Positions 34,151 through 41,882 of a DNA stretch of 64,000 nucleotides are shown here, one piece after another. Position 1 is the first letter of the stretch. The number at the start of each line of letters is the position of its first letter. The position numbers were made by a program, and so were the translations under genes. The DNA lies in contig JADJSH010000019.1 in assembly GCA_016711805.1 (NCBI GenBank), positions 62,001 through 126,000 of the forward strand, given 5' to 3'. Source of the DNA: Bacteroidota bacterium (lineage in GTDB: Bacteria > Bacteroidota > Bacteroidia > B-17B0 > Aurantibacillaceae). Under the pieces are notes generated by a model. The model was not told the origin of the DNA and searched no databases. It saw only the letters and a list, made by a program, of their open reading frames with translations.

Positions 34151-35354
34151 TTCCTTTCTCTCCACCACGAATAGATGATAAAATTATAGCCGAAGTAACA
34201 GCAGCCTTAAAATCTGGTTGGATTACAACAGGCCCACGTACTAAAGATTTTGAAAAGAAACTGACTGCTTATTGTGGTAATCAATCAACGTTATGTTTAA
34301 ATTCAGCAACCGCTGGTTTAGAAATTATGTTACGTTGGTTTGGAGTAGGAGAGGGTGATGAAGTAATTTTACCAGCTTATACCTATTCAGCAACAGCAAA
34401 TGTAGTTGTGCATTGCGGCGCAAAGCCTGTGTTTGTAGATGTGAATGCAGATGATTTTAATATTAATGTTTCTAATATTGAGAAGGCAATTACAGTAAAT
34501 ACTAAAGTAGTTATGCCGGTTGATTTTGCAGGCTTTCCATGTGATTATGATGAAATTAACGCTTTAGTGGTAAAACACAAGAATAAATTTAACCCTAATT
34601 CTAAAAATCAGGAATTACTTGGTAGAATTATGGTTTTATCAGATTCTGCGCATTCGTTTGGCGCTGATTATAAAGGTAAAAAATGCGGTTCCTTAACTGA
34701 TGTATCTGTATTTTCATTTCACGCTGTAAAGAATTTAACCACTGCCGAAGGAGGCGCAGTTGCATTAAATTTTCCTGCTCCTTTGATAATACAGAGTTGT
34801 ACAATTATTTGTGCATGTATACGTTGCACGGACAAAATAAAGATGCCTTAGCAAAAACACAAAAAGGTAATTGGAAGTATGATATTGTAGAAGCTGGTTA
34901 TAAATGTAATATGACGGATATGTCAGCTGCCATTGGTTTGGTTGAATTGGAACGTTACGATAATGACACACAGTTAAAACGTAAACTTATTTTCGATACT
35001 TATCAAGCAGCGTTTTTAAAAGACAATCGTTTTCAGGTTCCAGTTTATCATACCGATTCGAAAACTGGGTGTTATCATTTGTATCCATTGCGTATAAAAG
35101 GAATTACGGAACAACAACGTGATGCGATTATGAAAGAAATTTTTGATTGCGATGTATCAGTCAATGTTCATTTTATCCCTGTTCCAGCTATGACGTTTTA
35201 TAAGAATCTTGGATATGATTTAAAAAATTATCCTGTGACCTATGACAATTTTAGCAGAGAAATTTCTTTACCTGTGTTTTATAATTTAACCGATGAGCAA
35301 ACTCAAACGGTTATTAATGCAGTGATTAGTTCGGTAAACAAAGTACTTGGCTAG
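34147..35354 (+). pseudogene. DegT/DnrJ/EryC1-family sugar aminotransferase, frameshifted
   Basis: Two frames make one PLP enzyme of about 400 residues. Family features are 'ALKSGWITTGPRTKDFEKKL' and 'LNSATAGLEIML' at the start, 'AYTYSATANVV', 'SDSAHSFGADYKGKKCG', and the PLP lysine in FSFHAVKNLTTAEGGA. The frame breaks at the T-run 34782-34784: one more T restores 'PAPFDNTELYNYLCMY'. The C-terminal half then has 'VNVHFIPVPAMTFYKNLGYD', typical of PglE/PseC-like transferases. It would aminate a UDP-4-keto-sugar for bacillosamine- or fucosamine-type residues. The lesion is probably a sequencing error. Confidence 0.82.
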
Positions 35355-35464
35355 TATTAGCTTTATTGGTTTAGGTAAATAGAAAATGCATCTTATGTAT
35401 TAATTATTGAGATGGATTAGTAGATATATGAGGTTAATTTTATGTAAAGCTTAGTTGCAATTTG

Positions 35465-35472
35465 TATATTTG
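35465..35472 (+). promoter_or_regulatory. -7 box TATATTTG before the sugar transferase gene
   Basis: It matches TAnnTTTG and lies 17 bases before the TTG start at 35490. No good -33 TTTG is seen at the normal spacing. It would allow the initiating transferase to be transcribed on its own. Confidence 0.4.
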
Positions 35473-35489
35473 CCGAATATTTACAGCCC

Positions 35490-36080
35490 TTGTTTAAACG
35501 TTTATTCGACATATTTGCATCTTTTTTTGGAATTTTAATTTTGCTTCCGTTTTTTATCATTATCATTATTTTAATGATTGTAACATCTGGATTCCCAATA
35601 TTTTATTTGCAAACGAGAGTCGGCAGAAATGGTCGGGATTTTAAGCTATTTAAATTCAGAACCATGCATGCAAATGCTGATAAAAAAGGCTTATTAACTG
35701 TGGGAGGTCATGATCCCAGAGTTACCAAGATTGGTTATTATTTACGCAAATATAAATTAGATGAATTACCACAACTATTTAATGTGCTTTTTGGCACCAT
35801 GAGTTTAGTTGGACCTAGACCAGAAGTTAGAAAATACGTTGATTTATATACCAATGAACAACAAAAAGTATTATCTGTAAGACCTGGTATTACAGATTTT
35901 GCCTCTTTAGAATTTATTAATGAGAATGATTTGTTAGCTAAATCTACTAATCCAGAACAGACTTATATAAATGACATCATGCCTGCTAAATTGACTTTAA
36001 ATGCAAAATATATCGAGCAACATGGCCTTTTAGTCGATTTTAAGATTATTGTGAATACGATTCTTAAAATCGTTCAATAG
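35490..36080 (+). CDS. Initiating sugar-phosphate transferase (PglC/WcaJ-type)
   Basis: A 196-residue monotopic enzyme. One N-terminal hydrophobic re-entrant segment (FASFFGILILLPFFIIIII) is followed by QTRVGRNGRDFKLFKFRTM and 'LRKYKLDELPQLFNVLFG' and MSLVGPRPE, the full catalytic signature of the bacterial sugar transferase family. The short length without extra membrane helices matches PglC and the C-terminal half of WbaP. It loads the first sugar phosphate onto undecaprenyl phosphate. The start is TTG (35490). It is the last gene of the polysaccharide locus. Confidence 0.92.
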   Translation: MFKRLFDIFASFFGILILLPFFIIIIILMIVTSGFPIFYLQTRVGRNGRDFKLFKFRTMHANADKKGLLTVGGHDPRVTKIGYYLRKYKLDELPQLFNVLFGTMSLVGPRPEVRKYVDLYTNEQQKVLSVRPGITDFASLEFINENDLLAKSTNPEQTYINDIMPAKLTLNAKYIEQHGLLVDFKIIVNTILKIVQ

Positions 36081-36131
36081 TCTTTAATAAATTTTGATAT
36101 TCTTGTGAATTTATAACAGTATTCTTCGACT

Positions 36132-36149
36132 GTAAATATTTATATTTAC
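36132..36149. promoter_or_regulatory. 18-base palindrome before the Skp-like gene
   Basis: GTAAATAT-TT-ATATTTAC is a perfect inverted repeat with 8-base arms, 105 bases ahead of the Skp-like start and upstream of the leader repeat. It could be an operator or part of an AT-rich promoter. Confidence 0.35.
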
Positions 36150-36171
36150 CTATTAATTTAAATCATATTAT

Positions 36172-36258
36172 GAAATAGCCATGTTTTCAAAAACATTAAC
36201 AAATAATTAAACTGGCTATACCATATGACAATTTTAAAACAATAACAAAAACGTATGA
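36172..36258 (+). repeat. Leader repeat, copy B
   Basis: This is the counterpart of the block at 30074-30163. The TATACCATATGACAATTT core is shared, and again it ends at an ATGAAA start codon. Here it forms the 5' leader of the Skp/OmpH-like gene. Confidence 0.6.
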
Positions 36259-36890
36259 AAAATCTTTCTTTAATTATTAATGGTGTTTTAGCAATTGCGG
36301 TGGCTATTTTATTTTATCAAGTACATTCTTTAAAAAATGGAGCTACTGTTTCGTCTAGTGATGGAGGAACTGAAAAAACAGAAGTAAAACCAGTAGTAGT
36401 AAGCAATACAACATTAGCTGATTCAAAAATTGCTTATGTAAATACCGATAGTATCAATGAGCATTACCAATATATTGCTGATTTTACTAAAGTGATTCGA
36501 AACAAAAAAGCGTCTTTAGAATCTCAAATGCAAAGTATGACAGCTAAATTTCAATCTGAATACGAAGCGTTTCAGCAATCTGCACAAGCGGGCGTTGCTC
36601 CTCAATCTGAATTACAAAAACAACAAGCAAGCCTAGAAAGACAACAGCAAGAATTGGCTAATAAAGAATTGCAAATGCAAAATTTAGGTATCGAGTTGGA
36701 AGAAAAGAACATGGAGTTAAATAAAAGCGTAAAAGATTATTTGCAAAAAATCAATAATGGACGTTTTGATTATATCTTATCTTACTCTGATTTAATGCCA
36801 ACTATTTTATTGACGAATCCTAAATTAGATATTACAACTGAAGTTTTAAAAGGCATTAACGAAGAATATAACACTAAAAAGAAAAAATAA
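36255..36890 (+). CDS. OmpH/Skp-like periplasmic chaperone
   Basis: A 211-residue exported protein. One N-terminal hydrophobic segment (LIINGVLAIAVAILFYQVHSL) is followed by KIAYVNTDSINEHYQYI, the OmpH entry strand, then a long Gln/Glu/Lys-rich coiled coil (about residues 80-160) and a C-terminal strand pair. This is the Skp 'jellyfish' design, which holds unfolded outer-membrane proteins. The uncleaved-looking N-terminus suggests it may be membrane-anchored. The next gene starts 2 bases after its stop. Confidence 0.85.
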   Translation: MKNLSLIINGVLAIAVAILFYQVHSLKNGATVSSSDGGTEKTEVKPVVVSNTTLADSKIAYVNTDSINEHYQYIADFTKVIRNKKASLESQMQSMTAKFQSEYEAFQQSAQAGVAPQSELQKQQASLERQQQELANKELQMQNLGIELEEKNMELNKSVKDYLQKINNGRFDYILSYSDLMPTILLTNPKLDITTEVLKGINEEYNTKKKK

Positions 36891-36892
36891 TC

Positions 36893-37294
36893 ATGGAAGA
36901 TAGAAAAGCACTTTTAAATAAAATTATGCATGTTCATCATTTCCATGAAACATTTCAGATTGGAAATGCTGATGCTCCAACATTAATTGATGAGCGTGAT
37001 TATACATTACGTTTCAATTTAATTAAAGAAGAAAACGAAGAGTATTTAGATGCTTGTAAAAATGGCGACATTGTTGAAATTGCTGATGCTTTAGGCGATC
37101 AATTGTATATTTTATTTGGAACTGTTTTAAAACATGGCTTACAACATAAAATTGAAGAAGTGTTTGATGAAATTCAACGCAGTAATATGAGCAAGTTAGA
37201 TGAACAAGGACAACCTATTTTTAGAGAAGATGGTAAGATTTTAAAAAGTAATTTGTATTTCCGTCCAAATATTAAAGATATTTTAGAAAAATAA
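36893..37294 (+). CDS. MazG-like nucleotide pyrophosphohydrolase
   Basis: A 133-residue protein. The metal-binding pattern is ENEEYLDACKNGDIVEIADA followed by LGDQLYIL, the EExxE...ExxD motif of the all-alpha NTP pyrophosphatase superfamily. The C-terminal 'GKILKSNLYFRPNIKDIL' resembles the HisE/phosphoribosyl-ATP hydrolase-like subgroup found in Bacteroidota. It hydrolyses a nucleotide triphosphate or similar to the monophosphate. The natural substrate cannot be told. It is co-directional with the Skp-like gene and the DUF1398 gene, with gaps of 2 and 5 bases. Confidence 0.82.
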   Translation: MEDRKALLNKIMHVHHFHETFQIGNADAPTLIDERDYTLRFNLIKEENEEYLDACKNGDIVEIADALGDQLYILFGTVLKHGLQHKIEEVFDEIQRSNMSKLDEQGQPIFREDGKILKSNLYFRPNIKDILEK

Positions 37295-37299
37295 TTTTA

Positions 37300-37692
37300 A
37301 TGTTCACGATTGATCAAATTAAAGCAGCTCATTCAAAGGTAAAGAGTGGCGCTGATTTTCCTAAATATATTCAAGATTTAATAGGATTAGGCGTTGAAGC
37401 TTATAGTACATATGTTATTGATGGTCACGCTGAATATTTTGGAAAAAACGGCTATCAAATTAAATCAGATGCTAAATACGCTGGTTTGAATATCGCTGAA
37501 AAGAGTGATTCACAAATGTTTATCAATCGATTGAAATTTCATCAACAAGGTCAAAGCGATTACATGACTTTTTGTAATGATTCGGCTAGTAATGGAGTAG
37601 AAAAATGGATTGTTGACACGCAAAAAATGTCTTGTACGTATTACGATAAGTTAGGAAATAAGATGTTGGAAGAGAAAATCCCTACTGTATAG
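37300..37692 (+). CDS. DUF1398 family protein
   Basis: A 130-residue soluble protein. 'FTIDQIKAAHSKVKSGADF', 'YIQDLIGLGVEAYSTYV', then DGHAEYFGKNGYQI match the DUF1398 (YbcV-like) family across its full length. The biochemical role of the family is unknown. It is the third gene of the small operon that starts with the Skp-like gene. Its 3' end overlaps the convergent methyltransferase gene by 11 bases. Confidence 0.82.
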   Translation: MFTIDQIKAAHSKVKSGADFPKYIQDLIGLGVEAYSTYVIDGHAEYFGKNGYQIKSDAKYAGLNIAEKSDSQMFINRLKFHQQGQSDYMTFCNDSASNGVEKWIVDTQKMSCTYYDKLGNKMLEEKIPTV

Positions 37693-38353
37693 TATAAATA
37701 ATGCCCTCTAAATACCTTTTATTTTTTTTTGTATAAAATACAGCAAAGCCGTTTTCCTCAAAAGCGGCTTTATATTTTGGGTTTAAATAAATACAATAAA
37801 CTTTCCTTGGATGTTGCTTTACACTTTCTTTAATATTATCAATCACCTTTTGTAAAACCTCTTCTCCAAAGGGATTAAAAAAATAGAATACGTGAGCGTT
37901 ATCTGGAATTAGATATTTAGTAGCATCTTCAAATAAAAAATTGATATTGCTTTGACTATTCTTCCTCACATAAACAGCTTTATTGGCATTAGCATCATCA
38001 ATTAATTCTTTGGCAATATCAACTCCAATTAAATTAGTAAAACCACACTGTTCGGCCACAAACAATGCTCTACCTTTACCACAGCCATAATCAATTAAGG
38101 GAAAGTTTTTAGTTTCAATTGGTAGTTTCTCAAAAATAGAGAACAGGATATAGTAACTTGCTCCTTGGTAATGGTGATTTTGGTCAGAATTCTCTCCCGC
38201 AAGGGTTAATTTATCAAGGTTTACAATGCTATGAGTGTTTATTCCCAATTGTTTTTCATATTTACCTTCATAGCTTAATAACTTAAAAGTATTTACAAAG
38301 CCCCTGTAATAAAGCGATCTAAAAAAGTAATATATATATTGAAAAATTCGCAT
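37682..38353 (-). CDS. SAM-dependent methyltransferase
   Basis: A 223-residue enzyme. SAM motif I reads PLIDYGCGKGRALFVAEQCG (about residues 85-104), the post-I acidic residue is in 'LIGVDIAKEL', and 'HVFYFFNPFGEEVL' is the motif IV region with an NPF(G) triad. That triad is seen in methyltransferases acting on small molecules or protein N-atoms. An N-terminal aromatic, basic stretch (YYFFRSLYYRGF) may touch membrane. The substrate is unknown. It is convergent with the DUF1398 gene. Confidence 0.78.
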   Translation of the reverse strand: MRIFQYIYYFFRSLYYRGFVNTFKLLSYEGKYEKQLGINTHSIVNLDKLTLAGENSDQNHHYQGASYYILFSIFEKLPIETKNFPLIDYGCGKGRALFVAEQCGFTNLIGVDIAKELIDDANANKAVYVRKNSQSNINFLFEDATKYLIPDNAHVFYFFNPFGEEVLQKVIDNIKESVKQHPRKVYCIYLNPKYKAAFEENGFAVFYTKKNKRYLEGIIYTIQ

Positions 38354-38719
38354 CGGATGTAAATTTAAGATTTAGTTTAATGTTTAACCGCAAAGGGGCA
38401 AAGTTTTTCGCAAAGGACACAAAGGTAAAATACTTAATTTATTAGTCTATCATACGTTGTTAATAGTGCGGTTGGTTTTGGCGAATTGCGAAGCACTCAT
38501 TTATTCCTATAGTTCAATAAAAATGACATGAATAAAGAGAGCGAACCGCCATTCTGCGAACATCCAGCGGGGCAAATGGAGGTTGGTCTTTCGCCTTGAC
38601 TTTTTGTTTCTTTTTCGTCAAGGAAAAAGAAAAATAAGACGAAAATTTTATGACTAAATTTATTGTGCCTTTGCGGTTAAACTTAAAAATATGTACCTTC
38701 ATACACACAAACCGTATCT
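38354..38719. other. Intergenic region with dispersed repeat
   Basis: No gene is supported; a 64-codon open frame (38514-38708, minus strand) has no family character. The region contains a 15-base perfect inverted repeat (listed separately) and a segment around 38575-38640 (GGTTGGTC...TTTTTCGTCAAGG) that resembles dispersed Bacteroidota intergenic sequences. Confidence 0.55.
38382..38682. repeat. Inverted pair of AACCGCAAAGG-type repeats
   Basis: GTTTAACCGCAAAGG (38382-38396) recurs inverted at 38668-38682. The left copy continues with GGCAAAG and CGCAAAGGACACAAAGG, a pattern I recall as a widespread intergenic repeat in this phylum. The right copy ends 37 bases before the rel gene. Confidence 0.6.
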
Positions 38720-40918
38720 ATGCAAATTGACCTAGAAGCAGAAAAAAAAGAGATTTTAAATCGCTACAAAAATTTAATAAAAGCCTGTAAACGTCGCTTA
38801 GAAAAAGGTGACAAAGAAATTATTCGTAAAGCTTTTGAAGTTTCGGTGGAAGCTCATAAAGAAATGCGTCGTAAATCGGGCGAACCTTATATTTATCATC
38901 CAATTGCGGTAGCACAAATTTGCGCCGAAGAAATTGGTTTAGGAACAACAGCCATTGTTTGTGCTTTATTGCATGATACCGTAGAAGATACCGACATGAC
39001 TTTGGATGATATCAAAGGCATGTTTGGAGAGAAAGTAGCTCAAATTATTGATGGTTTAACAAAAATTTCTGGCGTATTTGATCATACTTCTTCTATACAA
39101 GCTGAGAATTTCAGAAAGATGTTATTGACTCTTTCGGAAGATGTTAGGGTGATTTTAATTAAGCTAGCCGATAGATTGCACAATATGCGAACGCTTGATC
39201 ACATGAAGCGTGACAAGCAAATGAAAATTGCTGGTGAGACTTTGTATTTATATGCACCCCTAGCGCATCGTTTGGGCTTAAATGCTATTAAATCGGAGTT
39301 AGAAGATTTAGGATTAAAATATACCAACGAAGATTGGTATAGCCAAGTAGTACAAAAGTTAGAAGAAACAGAGCCCGTTCGTAAAAAATTCATTAAAAAT
39401 TTCATTGATCCTTTAAATGATATTTTAAAAGAACAAGGATTTAAGTTTAAAATTTTTGGACGTCCAAAATCTATTTATTCTATTTATAATAAGATTAAAA
39501 ATAAAGGTGTTCCTTTTGAAGAGATTTACGATTTATTCGCTATTCGAATAGTGATTGATACACCTTCAGAAAGAGAGAAAGCAGATTGTTGGAAAATTTA
39601 TTCCATCATTACCGATTTTTATCATCCAAATCCTGATCGATTAAGAGATTGGATTTCTACTCCAAAATCTAATGGTTACGAGAGTTTACATACAACGGTA
39701 ATGGGGCCAGAAGGTAAGTGGGTGGAAGTACAAATTCGTACAGTACGTATGGATGAATTAGCAGAGATGGGATATGCGGCACATTGGAAATATAAAGATG
39801 CGGCTGCAGAGAAAGAAAGTAATCTAGAGAACTGGTTACGCCGTATTCGCGAGATGTTAGATAATCCAGATCCTAACGCTTTAGAGTTTATTGATGATTT
39901 TAAATTAAACTTATTTGCTGATGAAATTTTTGTATTTACTCCTAAAGGCGAAATGCGTAATTTACCTACAACTGCAACGGCTTTAGATTTTGCTTTTGAA
40001 ATTCATACCAAGGTTGGAGAACAATGCATTGGTGCTAAGGTTAATCATAAATTAGTACCATTAAGCTATCAATTAAAAAGTGGAGATCAGGTAGAGATTT
40101 TAACGTCGAGCAAGCAAGCGCCTAAAGATGATTGGATTAATTATGTGGTTACAGCGCGTGCTAAATCAAAAATTAAAAGTGCTTTAAAGGAAAACAGACG
40201 TAAGGTTTCTGAAAGTGGTAAAGAAATATTAGAGAAGAAGTTTTACAAATGTAAATTAGATTATACCATTCAAAACGTAAATGAATTTGTATCGTTTTTA
40301 AAATTACCATCGTCGGGCGAATTGTTTTATAGAGCGGCTTTAGGGAATGTAGACGTAAAAGAAATTAAAGAATTTGTTGATTTTAAATTACACCCTGAAA
40401 AATATAAGCCTAAGAAAAAAGAAAATAAAATTGAGGAATTAGTTACTAATGTAAGGGGAAGTTCCGACATGTTGGTAATTGGTGATGATATGCAAAAATT
40501 AGATTATGGCTTGTCGCCTTGTTGTAGTCCAATTCCGGGAGATGATGTGTTTGGGTTTGTTACGGTGAACGAAGGTATTAAAATACATCGTGTTAATTGC
40601 CCTAACGCTGTTAAATTACTTTCTAATTACGCATACCGTGTGGTAAAAGCTAAATGGAATAATGATCATTTAATTTCGTTTTTGGCGGGTATTAAAATTA
40701 AGGGGACTGATGAGATGGGCTTGGTGAATAATGTGACTAAGGTTATTTCGAGTCAGTTAAATATTAATATGCGTTCTATTAGTTTTGATACAGAAGATGG
40801 TATCTTTGATGGAACAATTATGGTGTTTGTGCATGATGCTAAACATTTGAACCATTTGATTGATAATTTAATGAAAGTAAAAGGGGTAACCAGTGTTACA
40901 CGTATAGATAATAACTAA
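38720..40918 (+). CDS. Bifunctional (p)ppGpp synthetase/hydrolase (Rel/SpoT)
   Basis: A 732-residue stringent-response enzyme with all four standard parts. The HD hydrolase domain has ALLHDTVEDTDM (about residues 79-90) and 'KLADRLHNMRTL'. The synthetase domain has 'RPKSIYSIYNKIKNKG' and STPKSNGYESLHTTV (about 312-327). The TGS domain has 'DEIFVFTPKGEMRNLPTTAT'. A C-terminal ACT domain follows (about 660-732). The intact HD box suggests both making and breaking of (p)ppGpp. It overlaps the Fur-family gene by one base, so the two are coupled. Confidence 0.95.
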   Translation: MQIDLEAEKKEILNRYKNLIKACKRRLEKGDKEIIRKAFEVSVEAHKEMRRKSGEPYIYHPIAVAQICAEEIGLGTTAIVCALLHDTVEDTDMTLDDIKGMFGEKVAQIIDGLTKISGVFDHTSSIQAENFRKMLLTLSEDVRVILIKLADRLHNMRTLDHMKRDKQMKIAGETLYLYAPLAHRLGLNAIKSELEDLGLKYTNEDWYSQVVQKLEETEPVRKKFIKNFIDPLNDILKEQGFKFKIFGRPKSIYSIYNKIKNKGVPFEEIYDLFAIRIVIDTPSEREKADCWKIYSIITDFYHPNPDRLRDWISTPKSNGYESLHTTVMGPEGKWVEVQIRTVRMDELAEMGYAAHWKYKDAAAEKESNLENWLRRIREMLDNPDPNALEFIDDFKLNLFADEIFVFTPKGEMRNLPTTATALDFAFEIHTKVGEQCIGAKVNHKLVPLSYQLKSGDQVEILTSSKQAPKDDWINYVVTARAKSKIKSALKENRRKVSESGKEILEKKFYKCKLDYTIQNVNEFVSFLKLPSSGELFYRAALGNVDVKEIKEFVDFKLHPEKYKPKKKENKIEELVTNVRGSSDMLVIGDDMQKLDYGLSPCCSPIPGDDVFGFVTVNEGIKIHRVNCPNAVKLLSNYAYRVVKAKWNNDHLISFLAGIKIKGTDEMGLVNNVTKVISSQLNINMRSISFDTEDGIFDGTIMVFVHDAKHLNHLIDNLMKVKGVTSVTRIDNN

Positions 40919-41385
40919 TGGGAGATAAAATGACACAGGAAACTAAGGAAGCGGTTGAGAAAATTTTAACCGATTACCTTGAAAAAAATAAACACCGTAA
41001 AACATCGGAGCGTTTTGCAATTTTAAATGAAATATACTCTCACGAAGGGCATTTTGATATAGAAGGCTTGTATGTGATGATGAAAAATAAAAAGTACCGT
41101 GTGAGCCGTGCTACTTTGTATAATAACATTGAATTATTATTGGAGGCAGGATTAGTAACCAAACATCAGTTTGGCAAAAATTTAGCTCAATTTGAAAAAG
41201 CCTATAAGTTTAAGCAACATGACCATTTGATTTGTAGCGATTGCGAAAAGGTATTTGAGTTTTGCGACCCACGTATTATGCAAATTCAAAAAATGGCTGA
41301 GGATATGCTAAATTTTGATGTGTTTCACCATTCTTTGAATTTCTTTGCAAAATGCCAGAGGATTGAAAGAAAATGGGGTTTGTGA
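40918..41385 (+). CDS. fur: Fur-family transcriptional regulator
   Basis: A 155-residue metal-dependent regulator. A winged helix with 'KHRKTSERFAILNEIY' and 'RVSRATLYNNIELLLEAGLV' is followed by the metal/dimer domain with QHDHLICSDCEKVFEFCDPR. The first CxxC pair is present, and the expected second pair is reduced to single Cys residues (FCDPR and AKCQR). The subtype (Fur, Zur or PerR) cannot be fixed. The start overlaps the rel stop; Met at 40930 is an alternative. Confidence 0.88.
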   Translation: MGDKMTQETKEAVEKILTDYLEKNKHRKTSERFAILNEIYSHEGHFDIEGLYVMMKNKKYRVSRATLYNNIELLLEAGLVTKHQFGKNLAQFEKAYKFKQHDHLICSDCEKVFEFCDPRIMQIQKMAEDMLNFDVFHHSLNFFAKCQRIERKWGL

Positions 41386-41524
41386 GCATAAAAAAACTAT
41401 TTCCAAGTAAAGGTTAAGCCATTCTGAACTTGTTTTAGTATTTCTTAGGATTTTTGGAATAAATTTTATCTTCTTTTTTATTTCAATTTTAATTGTTAAA
41501 TTTAAGGTATCAATTGCAAGTATT

Positions 41525-41869
41525 ATGGTTCTAGATTATAGAATAACAGAAGAAAATAGTATTCAAATTTTAGTATTAAGTGGTGAGTTGATTGACAAAA
41601 ATCAAGCAACGGGACTTATTAAGGAGATGGATGAGTTATTAGAATTAGATAAAAATAAATTAGTGATTGATTTATCTGATTTAAAATACATGAACAGTAG
41701 TGGCTTAAACGTATTAATTCAACTATTAACAAAAACTCGCACCAGTGGAGGCGATAGCGTTATTTGCCATGTAAGCAAAAAGGTAAACGACCTATTAATC
41801 ATTACCAAACTAAATACACTTTTCAAAGTAGCAGATACTAAAGAGGATGCTATGAAGTTGTTGGGTTAA
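41525..41869 (+). CDS. STAS-domain anti-sigma factor antagonist
   Basis: A 114-residue single STAS domain. 'IQILVLSGELIDKNQATGLI' and 'KLVIDLSDLKYMNSSGLNVL' are the core. The Ser in 'YMNSSGLNVL' is the usual phosphorylation site of SpoIIAA/RsbV proteins. Such proteins switch partners with an anti-sigma kinase and are dephosphorylated by SpoIIE/PP2C phosphatases, two of which lie at 54204-59373. No kinase partner is seen in the window. Confidence 0.88.
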   Translation: MVLDYRITEENSIQILVLSGELIDKNQATGLIKEMDELLELDKNKLVIDLSDLKYMNSSGLNVLIQLLTKTRTSGGDSVICHVSKKVNDLLIITKLNTLFKVADTKEDAMKLLG

Positions 41870-41882
41870 TTTTTTAATTTTA

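Noticed and set aside
38514..38708. 64-codon minus-strand open frame before rel
   Set aside because: It crosses the dispersed inverted repeat and has no protein-like pattern.
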